Shown here one piece after another: positions 16,496-24,782 of a stretch of DNA of 64,000 nt (its first letter is position 1; every line of letters starts with the position of its first letter). This DNA comes from Planobispora rosea. Its GTDB lineage: Bacteria; Actinomycetota; Actinomycetes; Streptosporangiales; Streptosporangiaceae. The position numbers and the translations under genes were made by a program. Below the pieces are notes generated by a model. The model did not search any database and was not told where the DNA came from. It saw only the letters and a list, made by a program, of their open reading frames with translations. The stretch spans positions 62,001 to 126,000 of the forward strand of contig NZ_BMQP01000022.1 of assembly GCF_014648175.1 (NCBI RefSeq). Reading direction: 5' to 3'.

Positions 16496-17623
16496 ATGAG
16501 CTTCCCGATGACTCCTGCCGAGGCGCGGGTGGACCTCTCGGCGATCCGGGACAACGTCGCGCTGCTGCGGAGCCATGCTCCCGGGGCTCTGACCATGGTC
16601 GCGGTCAAGGCCGACGGCTACGGGCACGGGATGGCCGCCGCCGCGCGGGCGTGCCTGGAGGGCGGGGCCGAGCGGCTCGGCACCGCCTACGTCCGGGAGG
16701 CTCTCCAGTTGCGGGCCGAGGGTGTCACGGCGCCGATCCTGTCCTGGATCATCCCGCCGGGGGAGCCGCTGGACGAGGCGGTCTCCGCGGACGTGGAGCT
16801 GTCCGCCGGGGCGCCGTGGCTCGTGGACGCGATCGCCGAGGCGGCGGGCCGTACCGGCCGGGTGGCGCGGGTGCACCTGAAGGCCGACACCGGCAACGGG
16901 CGCGGCGGTTCGCCGATCGCCGACTGGCCCGCGCTGGTGGACCGGGCGCTCGCCCGGCAGGCGGAGGGGACGATCGAGGTCGTCGGCCTCTGGTCGCATT
17001 TCGCCTGTGCCGACATCCCGGGGCATCCGTCGATCGATACTCAGCTGGGCGCCTTCGACGAGGCCCTGGCGATCGCGGAGAAGGCGGGCGTGGGAGGCTC
17101 CCACGTGATCCGGCACATCGCCAACTCCGCGGCGAACCTGACGCTGCCACGGGCCCGCTACGACATGGTGCGTCCGGGCATCGCCGCGTACGGCCTGAGT
17201 CCGATTCCGGAGCTGGGCGATTTCGGGCTCCGTCCGGCGATGACGCTGACGGCGCGGCTCGCGCTGGTCAAGCGGGTCCCGATGGGTTCCGGTGTGTCCT
17301 ATGGGCACCTTTATGTCACAGATCGCGAAACAAAGCTTGGTCTCGTCCCGCTCGGGTATGCGGACGGCATCCTGCGGCACGCCACCGGCCGGGCGGAGGT
17401 GTTCGCGGGGGGCCGGAGGCGACGGATCGCCGGGCGGGTCTGCATGGACCAGTTCGTTATCGACGTGGGAGAGGACCCGCTGACCGAGGGAGACGAGGTG
17501 ATTCTGTTCGGTGACGGCTCACAAGGGGAGCCGACCGCACAGGAATGGGCGGATTCCCTCGGCACGATCACTCATGAGATCGTGACCAGGATCGGTTCGC
17601 GCGTGCCACGCGTTTACCGGTGA
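16496..17623 (+). CDS. alr: Alanine racemase
   Basis: The 375-residue PLP enzyme interconverts L- and D-alanine for peptidoglycan. The PLP lysine is in MVAVKADGYGHG (residues ~35-46), the catalytic tyrosine is in GSGVSYGHLYVT (~residue 268), and GRVCMDQFVIDVG is the C-terminal signature. The correct start is the ATG at 16496 (MSFPMTPAEARVDLSAIRDN), preceded by a GAGAG ribosome site. A much longer in-frame upstream extension is a shadow of nnr. It lies 17 bp after nnr. Confidence 0.97.
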   Translation: MSFPMTPAEARVDLSAIRDNVALLRSHAPGALTMVAVKADGYGHGMAAAARACLEGGAERLGTAYVREALQLRAEGVTAPILSWIIPPGEPLDEAVSADVELSAGAPWLVDAIAEAAGRTGRVARVHLKADTGNGRGGSPIADWPALVDRALARQAEGTIEVVGLWSHFACADIPGHPSIDTQLGAFDEALAIAEKAGVGGSHVIRHIANSAANLTLPRARYDMVRPGIAAYGLSPIPELGDFGLRPAMTLTARLALVKRVPMGSGVSYGHLYVTDRETKLGLVPLGYADGILRHATGRAEVFAGGRRRRIAGRVCMDQFVIDVGEDPLTEGDEVILFGDGSQGEPTAQEWADSLGTITHEIVTRIGSRVPRVYR

Positions 17624-17645
17624 GGGCGGGTACAAGGGGGTCTGA

Positions 17646-18719
17646 ATGGCGACTACGACACGACGCAGGGTCGGTATCGCGGGTGCGGTCGTCGGTGCCG
17701 CGTCCGCCGGAGTGGCGGCGGCGGCCCTCGCCAAGCGGTACGCCGTGGGCCGCATCCGGCTCCGCCCCGACCCCGAGGCCAGCGAGCCGCTGGGCGAGCT
17801 GCGCGGGCGTCAGGTCACGGTCACGACCTCCGACGGCGTGAGCCTCCACGCCGAGGTGGACGGCCCCGAGGAGGCCCCGCTGACCGTGGTGTTCTGCCAC
17901 GGCTACACGCTCAATCTCGACTCCTGGCACTACCAGCGGCGCGACCTGCGCGACTATCACCGCCTGGTGCTGTGGGACCAGCGCTGCCACGGGCTCTCCC
18001 AGCGTTGCTCGGCCGAGGACTCCACGATCGACCGGCTCGGCGAGGACCTGTTCGAGGTGCTGGAGGAGCTGGTGCCCGGTCCGTGTGTGCTGGTCGGGCA
18101 CTCCATGGGCGGCATGACCATCATGGCGCTCGCCGACCGGCACCCCGAGCTCTTCGGCGACCGGATCAAGGGCGTGGCGCTCATCTCCACCTCCGCCGGG
18201 AAGCTGGCGGAGGTCTCCCTGGGCCTGCCCGCGCTGCTGTCCAAGGCGGTGCACAAGATCACGCCGGGTGCGGTGTCGCTGCTCGGCCGCCGGGGGGAAC
18301 TGGTGGACCGGGGCCGCCACGCGGCCAACGACATCGCCTTCCTGGTCCTGCGCAACCTCGGCTTCGGCGACTCCAAGAACGTCAGTCCCACGGTGGTGGA
18401 CTTCGTCGAGTCGATGATCCGCTCCACGCCCTTCGAGGTGATCGCGGACTTCTACCCGGCGCTGATGTCGCACGACAAGCTGACGGCCCTGGGCGTCCTG
18501 GACGACGTGCCGACCTCCATCGTGGTCGGCGACAAGGACTGGCTGACGCCCGTCGAGCACAGCAAGGCGATCGCGGCGGCGCTGCCGCGCGCGTGGTTCA
18601 CCGAGGTGCCCGACAGTTCGCACCTGGTCCAGCTGGAACGGCCGGCCACGGTCAACGACGCGCTGCGCGACCTGCTGAAGCGGGCGGCGGCGGACATGGG
18701 AACGGCAGACGGCCGGTGA
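17646..18719 (+). CDS. Alpha/beta hydrolase, membrane-anchored
   Basis: The 357-residue hydrolase has a short N-terminal hydrophobic segment (VGIAGAVVGAASAGVAAAAL) that may anchor or export it, then an alpha/beta-hydrolase domain: oxyanion region VVFCHGYTLNLDSWHYQRRD, nucleophile elbow LVGHSMGGMTIMAL, acid in VVGDKDWLTP and His in PDSSHLVQLE. It is an esterase- or lipase-like enzyme of unknown substrate. It lies between alr and tsaE, a position in which hydrolase genes are common in actinobacteria. It starts 22 bp after alr and probably shares its transcript. Confidence 0.92.
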   Translation: MATTTRRRVGIAGAVVGAASAGVAAAALAKRYAVGRIRLRPDPEASEPLGELRGRQVTVTTSDGVSLHAEVDGPEEAPLTVVFCHGYTLNLDSWHYQRRDLRDYHRLVLWDQRCHGLSQRCSAEDSTIDRLGEDLFEVLEELVPGPCVLVGHSMGGMTIMALADRHPELFGDRIKGVALISTSAGKLAEVSLGLPALLSKAVHKITPGAVSLLGRRGELVDRGRHAANDIAFLVLRNLGFGDSKNVSPTVVDFVESMIRSTPFEVIADFYPALMSHDKLTALGVLDDVPTSIVVGDKDWLTPVEHSKAIAAALPRAWFTEVPDSSHLVQLERPATVNDALRDLLKRAAADMGTADGR

Positions 18720-18771
18720 GACGCCGGTGAAGGGATGGGCGAGCGGTGAGAGCCGTTACGGGAGCGGGTGA

Positions 18772-19227
18772 GTGGTGAGAACCGTCGCGACCGCCGAGGA
18801 GATGCGCGAACTCGGCGCCGAGCTGGCCGGGCTGCTGCGCCCGGGGGATCTGGTGGTGCTCTCCGGGCCGCTGGGCGCGGGCAAGACGACCCTGGCGCAG
18901 GGCATCGGCGAGGGCCTCAAGGTGCGCGGGCCGATCACCTCGCCGACCTTCGTGATCGCCCGGGTCCACCCGTCGCTGGCGGACGGTCCCGCGCTGGTGC
19001 ACGTGGACGCCTACCGGCTCGGCGGCGACCTGGAGGTCGACGACCTGGACCTGGACGCCTCGCTGGAGGAGTCGGTGACGCTCGTCGAGTGGGGCGAGGG
19101 CCTCGTCGAGGGCCTCGCCGAGGACCGGCTGGAGATCTCCATCGAGCGGGGCGAGGCGGCCGAGACGAGCGAGGGGCGCACGGTACGGCTCCGCGGGGTC
19201 GGCCCCCGCTGGGAGGGCGTCGTCTGA
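18772..19227 (+). CDS. tsaE: tRNA threonylcarbamoyladenosine biosynthesis ATPase TsaE
   Basis: This 151-residue ATPase assists the t6A-forming TsaB-TsaD complex. Walker A is VVLSGPLGAGKTTLAQGIGE (residues ~29-48), followed by the family segments GPITSPTFVIARVH, HVDAYRLGG and SVTLVEWGEG. Start choice lies between GTG codons at 18772 and 18775; either gives the family N-terminus. Just upstream, GCGGTGAGAGCCGT (18744-) is an imperfect copy of the start region GTGGTGAGAACCGT, a small duplication. TsaB, RimI and TsaD follow after an inserted sortase module. Confidence 0.95.
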   Translation: MVRTVATAEEMRELGAELAGLLRPGDLVVLSGPLGAGKTTLAQGIGEGLKVRGPITSPTFVIARVHPSLADGPALVHVDAYRLGGDLEVDDLDLDASLEESVTLVEWGEGLVEGLAEDRLEISIERGEAAETSEGRTVRLRGVGPRWEGVV

Positions 19228-19472
19228 TCCGGAGGTCCGGATGGTTCCGGTGTGTCCTACGGTCCTCATGTGCTGCCTGGGGCCGCATCATGCCGCCCGA
19301 TTCACCCACGTAGACAGGGAAATCCTGGCACTCTGACACTGTGCCCCACTTGGTCTAGATCATCAGGGATGATGATCGACTCTTACTGGTTTGCCCATGT
19401 TTAATGGGGACAGGTGGGAAGCAGCCGTGCCGGGCGAGGGTCGTCGGCCGGAGTACGAAGTGGAGTACGACG

Positions 19473-20132
19473 GTGCCAAGGGTCAAGCGTGTCGCGGTTC
19501 TCGGGGCCCTCGGGGGCGCCGTGCTGCTCGGGACAGTCGGATGCACGGCCGAGGCCAACTCGGGCAACCCCACGGGAACGCCCACTCCGGTCGTGTCCCA
19601 GCCGGGCGCCGCCCGCGCCAACATCGAGGTCCAGCTCCAGCCCGCCACCCTGAGGCCGGGACAGAAAGTCTGGATCCTGGCGAACTGCCCGATCCCCCAG
19701 GGCGGTCCCCAGCACCGGGGCACCGCCCGCTCCGAGGCCTTCCTCACCGCGGTGACGCTCGACCCCATCCTGGTGACGCCCACGCCGGCCCCCACCGGCA
19801 CCGCCACGCCCACGCCCCGGCCCTGGGTCCGCGGGCAGGCCACGGTCGCCGAGGAGACCGAGCCGAACGTCTACGCCGTCAACGTCCGGTGCGAGGGGAC
19901 CAACGACACCGGCACGGCCAACCTGCGCGTCATGGCGACCAGCACGCCGAGCCCCCGGCCGACGACCACGCGCACGCCCATCAGCACCCGGGGGCCGGGC
20001 ACGGGCGGCGGCGGCACCGCGGCCGGCGGCCCCGAGGACTCGGGCATGCCGGCCGGGATGACCGGGGTCCTGCTGGCGGCGGCCCTCGCGGGCGGCATCG
20101 GTCTCGCCGTCGTCCGGCGGCGCCGCCCCTGA
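19473..20132 (+). CDS. Secreted cell-surface protein, probable sortase substrate
   Basis: No family is recognised. The 219-residue protein has an N-terminal signal (VKRVAVLGALGGAVLLGTVG followed by Cys; a weak lipobox because the -3 residue is Thr), a middle region resembling an Ig-like domain (PGQKVWILANCP to YAVNVRCEGTND), Thr/Pro-rich linkers, and a C-terminal sorting-signal architecture: GMPAGMTG, hydrophobic VLLAAALAGGIGLAV, then RRRRP. That tripartite end, with a sortase gene 18 bp downstream, suggests covalent attachment to the wall through a non-canonical motif (MPAGM in place of LPXTG). The GTG at 19473 with GGAG 7 nt upstream is preferred over the earlier ATG at 19404. Confidence 0.7.
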   Translation: MPRVKRVAVLGALGGAVLLGTVGCTAEANSGNPTGTPTPVVSQPGAARANIEVQLQPATLRPGQKVWILANCPIPQGGPQHRGTARSEAFLTAVTLDPILVTPTPAPTGTATPTPRPWVRGQATVAEETEPNVYAVNVRCEGTNDTGTANLRVMATSTPSPRPTTTRTPISTRGPGTGGGGTAAGGPEDSGMPAGMTGVLLAAALAGGIGLAVVRRRRP

Positions 20133-20150
20133 CATCCGTTCCCGATATCC

Positions 20151-20714
20151 ATGGCAGAGTCCTCCCGCTGGTCACGGGTCGTCATCGCCGGGGTCATCAC
20201 CGGCGCCGTCCTGGTCGCCTTCGACCGGGGCGGTGAGAACGACGCGCCCGTCCGCTCCGCGGTCGTGCCCAGCCGCATCGACATCCCGTCGCTGGGCATC
20301 AAGGCGCCGCTGATGAAGCTGGGCGTCGTCGACGGCGAGGTCGAGCTGCCGCCGTACGAGGAGCCGGACGTCGCGGGCTGGGTGAAGGACAGCGCGGTCC
20401 CCGGCGACGAGGGGTCCGCGGTCATCCTCGGGCACGTCGACACCAAGACCGCCCCCGCCGTCTTCTACAAGCTCAAGACCATGCGGGAGGGACAGGCCAT
20501 CAAGGTCGTACGGAGCGACGGCAAGGTCGCCCAGTACCGGGTGGACTCCATCGAGCAGGTGGACAAGGACGAGTTCCCGGCGGACCGGGTCTATCTGGAG
20601 AACGGCCTGCGGCTGATCACCTGCGGCGGCAGGTTCGACTGGGACAAGAACGAGTACGACGACAACGTGATCGTCTACGCCACCCTGGTGAAACCCGCCG
20701 CCCCCGAAGCCTGA
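20151..20714 (+). CDS. Class F-type sortase
   Basis: This 187-residue transpeptidase has an N-terminal membrane anchor (WSRVVIAGVITGAVLVAFDR) and a sortase beta-barrel: PSRIDIPSLGIKAPLMKLGV, catalytic His in AVILGHVDTKTAPAVFYKL, Cys in LRLITCGGRFD, and an Arg in the same TCGGRFD segment. The short barrel without N- or C-terminal extensions and the GHVDT motif fit class F sortases of actinobacteria. It is encoded directly after a protein with a C-terminal sorting signal, its probable substrate. The pair is inserted between tsaE and tsaB, which adjoin in M. tuberculosis. Confidence 0.9.
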   Translation: MAESSRWSRVVIAGVITGAVLVAFDRGGENDAPVRSAVVPSRIDIPSLGIKAPLMKLGVVDGEVELPPYEEPDVAGWVKDSAVPGDEGSAVILGHVDTKTAPAVFYKLKTMREGQAIKVVRSDGKVAQYRVDSIEQVDKDEFPADRVYLENGLRLITCGGRFDWDKNEYDDNVIVYATLVKPAAPEA

Positions 20715-20828
20715 CGCGACCGGTTCGCGCCTTCGGCGAGGTTCGCGCCGCCCGGCGACCCGGCGGTGCCTCGATCACCGCCGGGTATCGGGTAAAGACC
20801 GGTGGCCGAGGTACTAGGCTTGACGACC

Positions 20829-21521
20829 GTGCTGGTCCTGGCCTTCGACACCGCAACCCCCGCCGTCACCGCAGCGCTGCACGACGGTGAGAGGGTCCTC
20901 GCCGAGTCCACCACGGTGGACGCGCGCCGTCACGGCGAACTGCTCGTGCCCACCGTCCAGCGTGTCCTGGCGGATGCCGGAACGTCGCTCGCCGACGTCA
21001 CCGCCATCGCGGTGGGCTGCGGCCCCGGCCCCTACACCGGGCTCCGGGTCGGTCTGATGACCGCCCAGGCGCTGGCGGCCTCCCTGGGCGTCCCGGCGTA
21101 CGGCGTGTGCACGCTCGACGCCGTCGCCTACGGCAGCGGGCTGACCGAGCCCTTCCTGGTCGCCACCGACGCGCGGCGCAAGGAGGTCTTCTGGGGCCGC
21201 TACGCCGACGCCCGGACCCGGCTGTCCGGGCCCGCGGTGGACAAACCGCAGGACCTCCCGCCCGGCCTGCCGGTCGCCGGCGCGGGCGCGCGGATGTACG
21301 CCGACGTGATCGGCGCGTCCCGGGTGCTGGACGTGCCGGAGTTCCCGCACGCGGGGGCGCTGGCCGCGCTGGCCGCCGCGCAGCTGGGCCACGAGGACGT
21401 CGAGGAGGTCGTGGAGGTCGTGGAGAGCGGCACACACCCCGTGCTGGGCCTGCCCCGCCCGATCTACCTGCGCCGCCCCGACGCCCAGGTGCCCTCGGCG
21501 CCCAAGAAGGTCTCGCAGTGA
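20829..21521 (+). CDS. tsaB: tRNA threonylcarbamoyladenosine complex subunit TsaB
   Basis: This 230-residue ASKHA-fold protein partners TsaD in t6A synthesis. Signatures are VLVLAFDTATPAVTAALHDG at the N-terminus, VDARRHGELLVPTVQRVL, and AVGCGPGPYTGLRVGLMTAQ (residues ~60-80). The GTG at 20829 gives the usual N-terminus; an in-frame GTG at 20802 would add nine residues. The stop overlaps the rimI GTG (GTGA). Acidic Val/Glu-rich residues near the C-terminus (EDVEEVVEVVESG) look like a local expansion. Confidence 0.95.
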   Translation: MLVLAFDTATPAVTAALHDGERVLAESTTVDARRHGELLVPTVQRVLADAGTSLADVTAIAVGCGPGPYTGLRVGLMTAQALAASLGVPAYGVCTLDAVAYGSGLTEPFLVATDARRKEVFWGRYADARTRLSGPAVDKPQDLPPGLPVAGAGARMYADVIGASRVLDVPEFPHAGALAALAAAQLGHEDVEEVVEVVESGTHPVLGLPRPIYLRRPDAQVPSAPKKVSQ

Positions 21522-21988
21522 GCTCACCTCCCGATACGCGCGCGGTCCTGCGCCCGATGACCGCGGACGATCTGACCGCGGTCATGGCGATCGAGCGGGA
21601 GACCTTCCCCGACGACGCGTGGAGCGAGGGCATGCTCCGCGGTGAGCTGGACGACCAGCCCCGGACCCGGCACTACATCGTCGCCCTGGTCGAGGGGGAG
21701 ATCGTGGGGTACGCCGGGCTCGCGGCGGCGGCGGATCAGGCCGACGTGCAGACCATCGCCGTCGTGGCAGGGCACCGGCGGGCCGGGATCGGCGCGGCCA
21801 TGCTGACCGAGCTGCTGGCCGAGGCCGTACGGCGCGACGCCCGGGAGGTCTTCCTGGAGGTGCGCGCCGACAACCCGCCCGCCCAGGCGATGTACGAAAG
21901 GTTCGGCTTCGAGGCCATCGGCGTACGGCGGCGCTACTACAAGGACGGCGTCGACGCCATCATCATGAAGAAGGATCTCCATGCGTGA
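21518..21988 (+). CDS. rimI: Ribosomal protein alanine N-acetyltransferase-like GNAT protein
   Basis: The 156-residue GNAT-fold acetyltransferase has VLRPMTADDLTAVMAIERET at the N-terminus, the acetyl-CoA P-loop AVVAGHRRAGIGAAMLTELL (residues ~80-100), EVFLEVRADNPPAQAMYERF and FEAIGVRRRYY. RimI acetylates the N-terminus of ribosomal protein S18 and often has wider specificity in actinobacteria. The GTG start at 21518 overlaps the tsaB stop, and its own stop overlaps tsaD by 8 bp. The tight tsaB-rimI-tsaD packing is conserved in actinobacteria. Confidence 0.94.
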   Translation: MSSPPDTRAVLRPMTADDLTAVMAIERETFPDDAWSEGMLRGELDDQPRTRHYIVALVEGEIVGYAGLAAAADQADVQTIAVVAGHRRAGIGAAMLTELLAEAVRRDAREVFLEVRADNPPAQAMYERFGFEAIGVRRRYYKDGVDAIIMKKDLHA

Positions 21989-23012
21989 CGAACCCCTGGT
22001 CCTGGGGATCGAGACCTCCTGCGACGAGACCGGCGTGGGCATCGTCCGAGGTCACACCCTGCTGGCCAACACCATCGCCTCCAGCGTCGAGGAGCACGCC
22101 CGCTTCGGCGGAGTCGTCCCGGAGGTCGCTTCCCGGGCGCACCTGGAGGCGATGACGCCGACCATCGAGCGCGCCCTGGAGCAGGCGGGCCTGCGCCTGT
22201 CCGACATCGACGCGATCGCCGTGACGGCCGGTCCCGGCCTGGCCGGGGCGCTGCTGGTCGGGGTGGCCGCGGCCAAGGCGTACGCCCTGGGCCTGGGCGT
22301 GCCGCTCTACGGCGTCAACCACCTGGCCGCCCACGTGGCGGTGGACCAGCTCGAACACGGCGCCCTGCCCAAGCCGTGCATCGCGATGCTCGTCTCGGGC
22401 GGCCACTCCTCCCTGCTCCTGGTCCCGGACGTGGCGCGGGAGGTCGTCTCGCTCGGCTCCACGGTGGACGACGCGGCGGGTGAGGCGTTCGACAAGGTGG
22501 CCCGGGTGCTCGGCCTGCCGTTCCCCGGCGGGCCGCACATCGACCGGGTCGCCCGGGAGGGGTCCGGCACCGCCATCGCCTTCCCGCGGGGGAAGGTGGA
22601 CGACGGCACGCTCGACTTCTCCTTCTCCGGCCTGAAGACGGCCGTGGCGCGGTGGATGGAGGCACGGGAGCGGGCCGGGGAGAGCGTCCACGTGCCGGAC
22701 GTGGCGGCCTCGTTCCAGGAGGCCGTGGTCGACGTGCTGACCCGTAAGGCGCTGCAGGCGTGCAAGCAGTACGGCGTGCAGGACCTGCTGATCGGTGGCG
22801 GCGTGGCCGCCAACTCGCGCCTGCGGGCCCTGGCCCAGGAGCGCTGCGACGCGGCCGGGGTGCGCCTGCGCGTCCCCCGGCCGGGCCTGTGCACCGACAA
22901 CGGCGCGATGGTCGCCGCGCTCGGGTCCGATCTCGTCGCGGCCGGGGTGACCCCGTCCCTGCTGGACATCCCGGCCGACTCCTCCATGCCCATCACCACC
23001 GTCCACGTCTGA
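21981..23012 (+). CDS. tsaD: tRNA N6-threonylcarbamoyltransferase TsaD
   Basis: This 343-residue enzyme transfers the threonylcarbamoyl group to A37 of ANN-decoding tRNAs. It shows LVLGIETSCDETGVGIVRG, the metal-binding HxxxH in GVNHLAAHVAVDQ, MLVSGGHSSLLLV, DDAAGEAFDKVARVLGLPFP and LLIGGGVAANSRLRALAQ. Length and C-terminus are complete. It is the last gene of the tsa block; in the mycobacterial order groES-groEL1 would follow directly, but here 6.7 kb of accessory genes intervene. Confidence 0.97.
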   Translation: MRDEPLVLGIETSCDETGVGIVRGHTLLANTIASSVEEHARFGGVVPEVASRAHLEAMTPTIERALEQAGLRLSDIDAIAVTAGPGLAGALLVGVAAAKAYALGLGVPLYGVNHLAAHVAVDQLEHGALPKPCIAMLVSGGHSSLLLVPDVAREVVSLGSTVDDAAGEAFDKVARVLGLPFPGGPHIDRVAREGSGTAIAFPRGKVDDGTLDFSFSGLKTAVARWMEARERAGESVHVPDVAASFQEAVVDVLTRKALQACKQYGVQDLLIGGGVAANSRLRALAQERCDAAGVRLRVPRPGLCTDNGAMVAALGSDLVAAGVTPSLLDIPADSSMPITTVHV

Positions 23013-23034
23013 GCCCCCGCGGTCGGACGCGGGC

Positions 23035-24105
23035 TCAGGCGGGGTTCCCGGCCGGGTGCAGGGAGAGCGGCGGGTAGTCGGTGTAGCCCCGGTGGTCACC
23101 GCCGAAGGCCGTGCCGAAGTCGGGCTCGTTGAGCGGCGCGCCGAGCCGGACGCGGAGCGGCAGGTCGGGGTTGGCGAGGAAGTACTTGCCCAGCGAGACC
23201 AGGTCGGCGCCCCGCTCCAGCCACCGGTCGAGCGCCTCGGTCGGGTGCCCGGCCGACGGGTCGTTGGCGATGAACGTGTTCGGCCACAGCTCGCGGATCC
23301 GCCGGTTCAGCTCGTCCGAGGGACCCGCCACGAGGTGCACGTAGGCCAGGTCGAGCTCGGCCAGCGCGGAGACCAGCGCCGGGTAGACCTCGTGCGCGTC
23401 CTCCTCGACGAGGTCCTGGGCGCCGGTGGCGGGGGAGATCCGGATGCCGGTCCGGGACGCCCCGATCGCCTCGACGACGGCTGCGGCGGTCTCCACGGCG
23501 AACCGGATCCGGTTCTCGACGGAGCCGCCGAAGCGGTCGTCGCGCAGGTTGGCGTTCTGCGACAGGAACTGGTGGATCAGATAGCCGTTCGCGCCGTGCA
23601 GCTCGACCCCGTCGAACCCGGCGTCGACGGCCCGTCTGGCCGCGTCGGCGAAGTCCTGGACCGTCGCCTCGACCTCGGCGGTGGACAGCTCCACCGGGAC
23701 GGGGATGTCCTGCATGCCGTTCGGCGTGAAGATCTGCGCCGCGGGCCGTACGGCCGAGGGCGCGAGGGGGAGACGGCCGGTGTTGTCGGGATGGCCGATC
23801 CGGCCCGCGTGCATGATCTGGGCGAAGATCCGGCCGCCCGCCGCGTGAACGGCGTCGGTCACCTCGCGCCAGCCCGCCACCTGCTCGTCGGTGTGCAGGC
23901 CGGGCGTGTCCATGTATCCCTGGCCGGCGGGGCTCGGCTGGATTCCCTCGCTGACGATCAGGCCGGCTGAGGCGCGCTGGGCGTAGTAGAGGGCGGTCAG
24001 CGAGGAGGGGATCCCGTCCACATAGGCCCGCGAGCGGGTCATGGGCGCCATGACGAGGCGGTTGGGGAGCCGCAGCTGACCGAGGTCGAACGGGGTGAAC
24101 GGCAT
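23035..24105 (-). CDS. Old Yellow Enzyme family ene-reductase
   Basis: The 356-residue FMN oxidoreductase reduces activated C=C bonds of electrophiles with NAD(P)H. Family blocks are RLPNRLVMAPMTRSRA, LIVSEGIQPSPAGQGYMDTP, GRIFAQIMHAGRIGHP, GFDGVELHGANGYLIHQFLS, NLRDDRFGGSVENRIRF and LVSLGKYFLANPDLPLRV; the HGANGYL block supplies substrate-binding His and Asn. The start at 24105 has AGGA 8 nt upstream and is preferred over 24114. It is divergent from a MarR regulator with three TTGGTCGACCAA-type palindromes between them, an arrangement like electrophile-induced ene-reductase systems. Confidence 0.94.
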   Translation of the reverse strand: MPFTPFDLGQLRLPNRLVMAPMTRSRAYVDGIPSSLTALYYAQRASAGLIVSEGIQPSPAGQGYMDTPGLHTDEQVAGWREVTDAVHAAGGRIFAQIMHAGRIGHPDNTGRLPLAPSAVRPAAQIFTPNGMQDIPVPVELSTAEVEATVQDFADAARRAVDAGFDGVELHGANGYLIHQFLSQNANLRDDRFGGSVENRIRFAVETAAAVVEAIGASRTGIRISPATGAQDLVEEDAHEVYPALVSALAELDLAYVHLVAGPSDELNRRIRELWPNTFIANDPSAGHPTEALDRWLERGADLVSLGKYFLANPDLPLRVRLGAPLNEPDFGTAFGGDHRGYTDYPPLSLHPAGNPA

Positions 24106-24120
24106 GACTCTCATCCTTTC

Positions 24121-24172
24121 TTGGGCGACCAACTTGGTCGACCAATGAGGTTTATATAACTTGGTCGACCAA
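24121..24172. promoter_or_regulatory. Three operator palindromes between the OYE and MarR genes
   Basis: Perfect 12-bp palindromes TTGGTCGACCAA lie at 24134-24145 and 24161-24172. A third, with one mismatch (TTGGGCGACCAA), lies at 24121-24132, only 1 bp from the first. An AT-rich stretch (TTTATATAAC) separates the two perfect sites and probably contains -10 elements. The sites cover the 108-bp intergenic region, so MarR binding should repress both genes (inference). Confidence 0.85.
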
Positions 24173-24213
24173 TATGCAAGCGGTAGGCTGGTTCCCTGAG
24201 AGAGGGGCCAGAC

Positions 24214-24705
24214 ATGACAGAGCTGACGGTGCTAGAGGAGACGACCGAACCGACCGTGTGCGGGGAGAACCCCGGCGACCTGAGCTGCGTGATGGCCCAG
24301 GCGGCACGGGGCCACCGGGTGCTGCTCGCCGCCCTCCTGGCCGAGATCGACCTCTACCCGGGCCAGGACCGCGCCCTGTTCGCGCTGTGGGAGAACGGGC
24401 CGCAGTCGCAGAACGCGCTTGCCCGGCTCCTCGGCATCGACGTGTCGACGATGACCAAGATGCTGCAGCGCCTCGAACGCAGTGGATTCATCAGCCGGAG
24501 CCCGTCCCCCGCCAACCGGCGGATCAGTATCGTGAGCACCACCCCGGCAGGTGACGCCCTCCGCCCCGAGCTCGACCGCGTCACCGCGGAGATCCACCGG
24601 CAACTGACCCGAGGGTTGAGCCCGGAGCAGGTGGAGACGCTGACCTCGCTGCTGAGCGTGGTCCGGGACAACGTCTGCCGTGAGGCCGGGGCCTGCTTCA
24701 CCTGA
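24214..24705 (+). CDS. MarR family regulator with terminal cysteines
   Basis: This 163-residue winged-helix regulator has LYPGQDRALFALWENGPQSQ, NALARLLGIDVSTMTKMLQR (recognition helix), then RSGFISRSPSPANRR and STTPAGDAL (wing). Four Cys lie in the flexible ends: Cys16 and Cys25 at the N-terminus, Cys155 and Cys161 at the C-terminus. Paired cysteines in the dimerisation helices of MarR proteins often sense electrophiles or peroxides. With the divergent ene-reductase and the palindromic operators, the likely role is repression of the ene-reductase until thiol modification. Confidence 0.92.
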   Translation: MTELTVLEETTEPTVCGENPGDLSCVMAQAARGHRVLLAALLAEIDLYPGQDRALFALWENGPQSQNALARLLGIDVSTMTKMLQRLERSGFISRSPSPANRRISIVSTTPAGDALRPELDRVTAEIHRQLTRGLSPEQVETLTSLLSVVRDNVCREAGACFT

Positions 24706-24712
24706 CGGGGGT

Positions 24713-24763
24713 GCGCCTACGGCGCGGGTTGCGCCGTATCGGCGCAACCCGCGCCGTAGGCGC
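24713..24763. terminator. Bidirectional terminator with perfect 24-bp arms
   Basis: Arms 24713-24736 (GCGCCTACGGCGCGGGTTGC plus GCCG) and 24740-24763 are exact reverse complements with a 3-nt loop (TAT). The hairpin lies between convergent genes (MarR stop 24705, coiled-coil stop 24783) and can serve both strands. A diverged extra copy of the right arm follows at 24764-24780. Confidence 0.9.
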
Positions 24764-24782
24764 AGCCCGCGCTGTAGGCGCG

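Noticed and set aside
19358..19377. Operator GATCATC-N6-GATGATC upstream of the sortase pair
   Set aside because: The arms are short and overlap simple GATGAT words; with no local regulator the evidence is too weak to list as a feature.
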